From Caldisericota bacterium (GTDB taxonomy: Bacteria > Caldisericota > JANLFM01): a stretch of 35,566 bases of DNA. The notes below the pieces were generated by a model. That model saw nothing but the letters and a program-made list of their open reading frames with translations, was not told where the DNA came from and did not search any database. Numbering within the stretch: position 1 is the stretch's first letter; every line of letters begins with the position of its first letter. A program made the translations under genes and the position numbers. Positions 33,920 through 35,566 of this stretch are shown here, in pieces. The stretch spans positions 1 through 35,566 of the forward strand of contig JANLFM010000008.1 in assembly GCA_024655865.1 (NCBI GenBank), given 5' to 3'.

Positions 33920-34474
33920 TTAAAATTCTATTCCCTTTTGCGCAGGAATGCCCTTTTTGTAAGCGTGTTTAATCTCCCTGATTTCGGAAACGGTATCTGC
34001 TATGTCAAATATTTCCTTCGGAGCTCCCCGGCCCGTAAGGATCAGGTGAAGGGTTGAAGGTTTAAGGGAGATTAATGCAAGAAGATCCTCCAAGCTTATT
34101 AAACCCAGGGATAAAGCTACAAAAATCTCGTCCAGAATCATGATATCGTATCGACCGCTCTGGATTTTTTCCCTCGCTAACTCGAGCCCTTCCCTCGCGG
34201 CGTTGATATGGATATCAAGGTCACCTCTGTCTTTATGCACAAAGCCACGTCCACAGTAGACTATTTCCAGGAAAGGGTGGAGGAGTTGGCACGCTCTATG
34301 TTCCCCACTTTCCTGGTTTTTTATAAATTGAAGAACAAAGGTCTTCATTCCATACCCTGCGGCCCGAAAAGCAGTGCCCAGGGCAGCCGTTGTCTTTCCC
34401 TTTCCATCCCCGGTGTAGACGATGATTAATCCTCTTCGAGAACTATCCTGATTTTCGGAACAGTCTTTCCGCAT
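33920..34474 (-). CDS. cobO: Cob(I)alamin adenosyltransferase, CobO/BtuR/CobA type
   Basis: This enzyme adenosylates corrinoids to give adenosylcobalamin. The 184 residues carry an N-terminal P-loop YTGDGKGKTTAALGTAFRA (about 20-38), KTFVLQFIKNQ, DIMILDEIFVALSLGLI and LILTGRGAP, the hallmarks of the CobA/BtuR family. AAGGAG lies 8 bases upstream of the ATG at 34474. It overlaps the lipA stop by 32 bases. No other B12 gene is in the window, so this may salvage corrinoids or serve a cobamide enzyme elsewhere. Confidence 0.93.
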   Translation of the reverse strand: MRKDCSENQDSSRRGLIIVYTGDGKGKTTAALGTAFRAAGYGMKTFVLQFIKNQESGEHRACQLLHPFLEIVYCGRGFVHKDRGDLDIHINAAREGLELAREKIQSGRYDIMILDEIFVALSLGLISLEDLLALISLKPSTLHLILTGRGAPKEIFDIADTVSEIREIKHAYKKGIPAQKGIEF

Positions 34475-35303
34475 GATATGAGCTCCTTACAAGTGGTCCG
34501 CTTTCCACCTGAGAAAACCCTGATTTCAGCGCTTCCTCTTTTAGCTCCTGGAACTCCTCGGGCGTGTAAAATTTGGACACTGGCAGAAGATCCAGACGCG
34601 GTCTCAAGTACTGGCCAATTGTAACTATCTGGCAGCCATTCTCCCTCAGGTCATAGAGGAGAGAACGGATCTCAGAGCGAGTTTCTCCTAGGCCTACCAT
34701 AAAACCCGATTTAATTGAGGCTTTAGAGGAAAAACTGCTGGCCTTTCGGAGAACCCCTAAGGAACGCGAATAATTAGCTTGCGGCCGGACTTTGGAATAG
34801 AGCCTGGGAACTGTCTCCACATTATGAGCGAAGACATCAGGTGAGGATTCTAACACTTGAGCCAGGGGCTTCTCCTGCCCCTGAAAATCTGGCACCAGGA
34901 CCTCTACATAACAACCTGGGTTCTCTGCCCTGATGGCCTTCACGGTTTCAGCATAATGGCATGCTCCTCCGTCTGGAAGGTCGTCCCTTGTGACGGAGGT
35001 CAGGACTACAAATTTTAAGCCCAAACGATTAACTGCTTGGGCTACGCGCATGGGCTCTGCGGGATCAGGTTTTTCTGGGAACCCGTGCTCCACCGCACAA
35101 AAGCGACAATTTCTCGTGCAAATATTCCCTAAGATTAGGAAGGTAGCAGTGCCAGAAGAGTAACATTCACCTAAGTTAGGACACCTTGCTTCTTCACACA
35201 CGGTATGCAGTTTAAAATCCCTTAGGAGCCTGCGGAGATTATTTGTCTCGTTACTCCATAAGTTGTTACTCTTTATCCATGGAGGCAGCTTTTTTCCCTG
35301 CAT
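34443..35303 (-). CDS. lipA: Lipoyl synthase LipA
   Basis: LipA inserts two sulfurs into octanoyl groups on lipoyl carrier domains. The 286 residues contain the auxiliary-cluster motif CEEARCPNLGEC (about 37-48), the radical-SAM motif CTRNCRFC (about 62-69), the middle VLTSVTRDDLPDGGA and the C-terminal RSSYHAE, whose Ser ligates the auxiliary cluster. ATG at 35303 is preferred: the protein then begins QGKKLPPWIK as is normal. The in-frame TTG at 35345 overlaps a TTGACA box and adds an odd leader. A glycine cleavage or pyruvate dehydrogenase system elsewhere is implied. Confidence 0.94.
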   Translation of the reverse strand: MQGKKLPPWIKSNNLWSNETNNLRRLLRDFKLHTVCEEARCPNLGECYSSGTATFLILGNICTRNCRFCAVEHGFPEKPDPAEPMRVAQAVNRLGLKFVVLTSVTRDDLPDGGACHYAETVKAIRAENPGCYVEVLVPDFQGQEKPLAQVLESSPDVFAHNVETVPRLYSKVRPQANYSRSLGVLRKASSFSSKASIKSGFMVGLGETRSEIRSLLYDLRENGCQIVTIGQYLRPRLDLLPVSKFYTPEEFQELKEEALKSGFSQVESGPLVRSSYHAERLFRKSG

Positions 35304-35316
35304 TTGTATTACTATA

Positions 35317-35345
35317 TCTTTAAAACAAGGAGTTAGAGTTGTCAA
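35317..35345 (-). promoter_or_regulatory. Candidate lipA promoter
   Basis: On the - strand TTGACA (35345-35340) is followed after 17 bases by TAAAGA (35322-35317), a weak -10. The gap to the preferred ATG at 35303 is only 13 bases, so the leader would be very short, about 7 bases. The TTGACA coincides with a spurious in-frame TTG start. Confidence 0.35.
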
Positions 35346-35376
35346 AATCTAAGCGAGGGAGAGTAAGGATCAGAAA

Positions 35377-35566
35377 ATGTTACTCTTCGGTACCGCGGGA
35401 GTACCAAGAGGTTCCAAAGATCCCTCCACTGTTTCGGGAATAGAGACCTTACACAGGCTAAATTTAGATTGTTTGGAGATCGAGTTCGTACAAAAGGTCT
35501 CGATTGGGGAAGCAACCGCAAAAAGGGTCAAGGAAAAAGCGGAACAATTGAGCATTCTTCTTTCCA
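35377..35566 (+). CDS. nfo: Endonuclease IV (AP endonuclease family 2), 5' part
   Basis: ATG at 35377 opens a frame that stays open to the window edge (63 codons visible). It begins LLFGTAGVPRGSKDPSTVSG, then IETLHRLNLDCLEIEFVQ, as in small bacterial endonuclease IV proteins of the TIM-barrel AP endonuclease family. These proteins cut DNA at abasic sites using a trinuclear zinc site. The metal-binding residues lie beyond the window and cannot be checked. TAAGGA lies 6 bases upstream. It is divergent from lipA, sharing a 73-base intergenic region. A sugar isomerase of the same superfamily is the other possibility. Confidence 0.7.
   Translation, partial: MLLFGTAGVPRGSKDPSTVSGIETLHRLNLDCLEIEFVQKVSIGEATAKRVKEKAEQLSILLS

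Noticed and set aside
35304-35345. lipA starting at the TTG at 35345
   Set aside because: That TTG is part of a TTGACA box and the added residues are unlike LipA N-termini; ATG at 35303 fits the family.
35370-35555. 61-residue minus-strand frame at the right edge
   Set aside because: It is the shadow of the endonuclease IV gene, whose plus-strand translation is recognisable.
1-35566. CRISPR arrays, insertion sequences, prophage or toxin-antitoxin genes
   Set aside because: I looked for spaced direct repeats, transposase or integrase motifs and paired small ORFs and saw none; the window is tightly packed core and envelope genes.

Overview
The window reads as a thermophile-leaning bacterium of the Firmicutes/Clostridia type or a close relative. 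The signs are very strong AAAGGAGG-type ribosome binding sites, dense and overlapping gene packing, the rpiB / UPF0340 / glyA / upp / wecB gene order familiar from Firmicutes, an LCP-family protein, and CsaB together with an SLH-domain protein. This assignment is an inference; no rRNA gene or other decisive marker is present.

Layout. (1) Bases 1-4932, + strand: a complete branched-chain amino-acid-type (HAAT) ABC importer, livK-livH-livM-livG-livF, with a promoter before livK and a strong hairpin between livK and livH. (2) Bases 4956-12144, - strand: a tungstate/molybdate and pterin-cofactor cluster. In transcription order it is an E1-like (ThiF/MoeB) gene, then a promoter and a structured leader RNA, then tupA, tupB, tupC, moeA, moaA, moaC, a MOSC protein and mog. 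moaA carries one in-frame UGA. No moaD or moaE lies in the window. (3) Bases 12341-13072, + strand: a lone TVP38/DedA-like membrane protein, facing a perfect 15-bp-stem terminator at 13105-13151. (4) Bases 13167-32037, - strand: one gap-free array of about 19 kb. It starts from a textbook promoter (32072-32100) and a tRNA-Pro gene, and runs through a PLP decarboxylase, rpiB, a UPF0340 protein, glyA, upp, wecB, murA, a DUF4330 protein, murJ, an LCP protein, an O-antigen-ligase-like protein, GT4, a CapD-like protein, GT4, a DegT-type aminotransferase, a WecG/TagA-type transferase, csaB and a 23-residue Lys/Ala-rich microprotein not recorded as an ordinary ORF. (5) Bases 32102-35303, - strand: lipA, cobO, a zinc-ribbon membrane protein and an SLH-domain exported protein. 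(6) Bases 35377-35566, + strand: the 5' end of an endonuclease IV gene, cut by the window edge.

How the genes fit together. Region 4 supplies the parts for a pyruvylated cell-wall glycan: ManNAc precursor (WecB), sugar modification (CapD-like, DegT), chain assembly (GT4s, TagA-like), polymerisation or ligation (Wzy/WaaL-like), attachment (LCP), pyruvyl capping (CsaB), plus peptidoglycan precursor and flippase (MurA, MurJ). The SLH protein just upstream is the type of protein that binds such a pyruvylated polymer. Region 2 imports tungstate or molybdate and builds and loads the pterin cofactor; its leader RNA may be a Moco/Tuco-type riboswitch.

No stretch longer than about 200 bases lacks a gene. 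The gene-free gaps are 1-201 (liv promoter; nothing recognised in 1-130), 11135-11298 (promoter plus structured leader), 12145-12340 (weak promoter candidate only) and 13073-13166 (terminator). I saw no IS elements, CRISPR arrays, integrases or rRNA genes.
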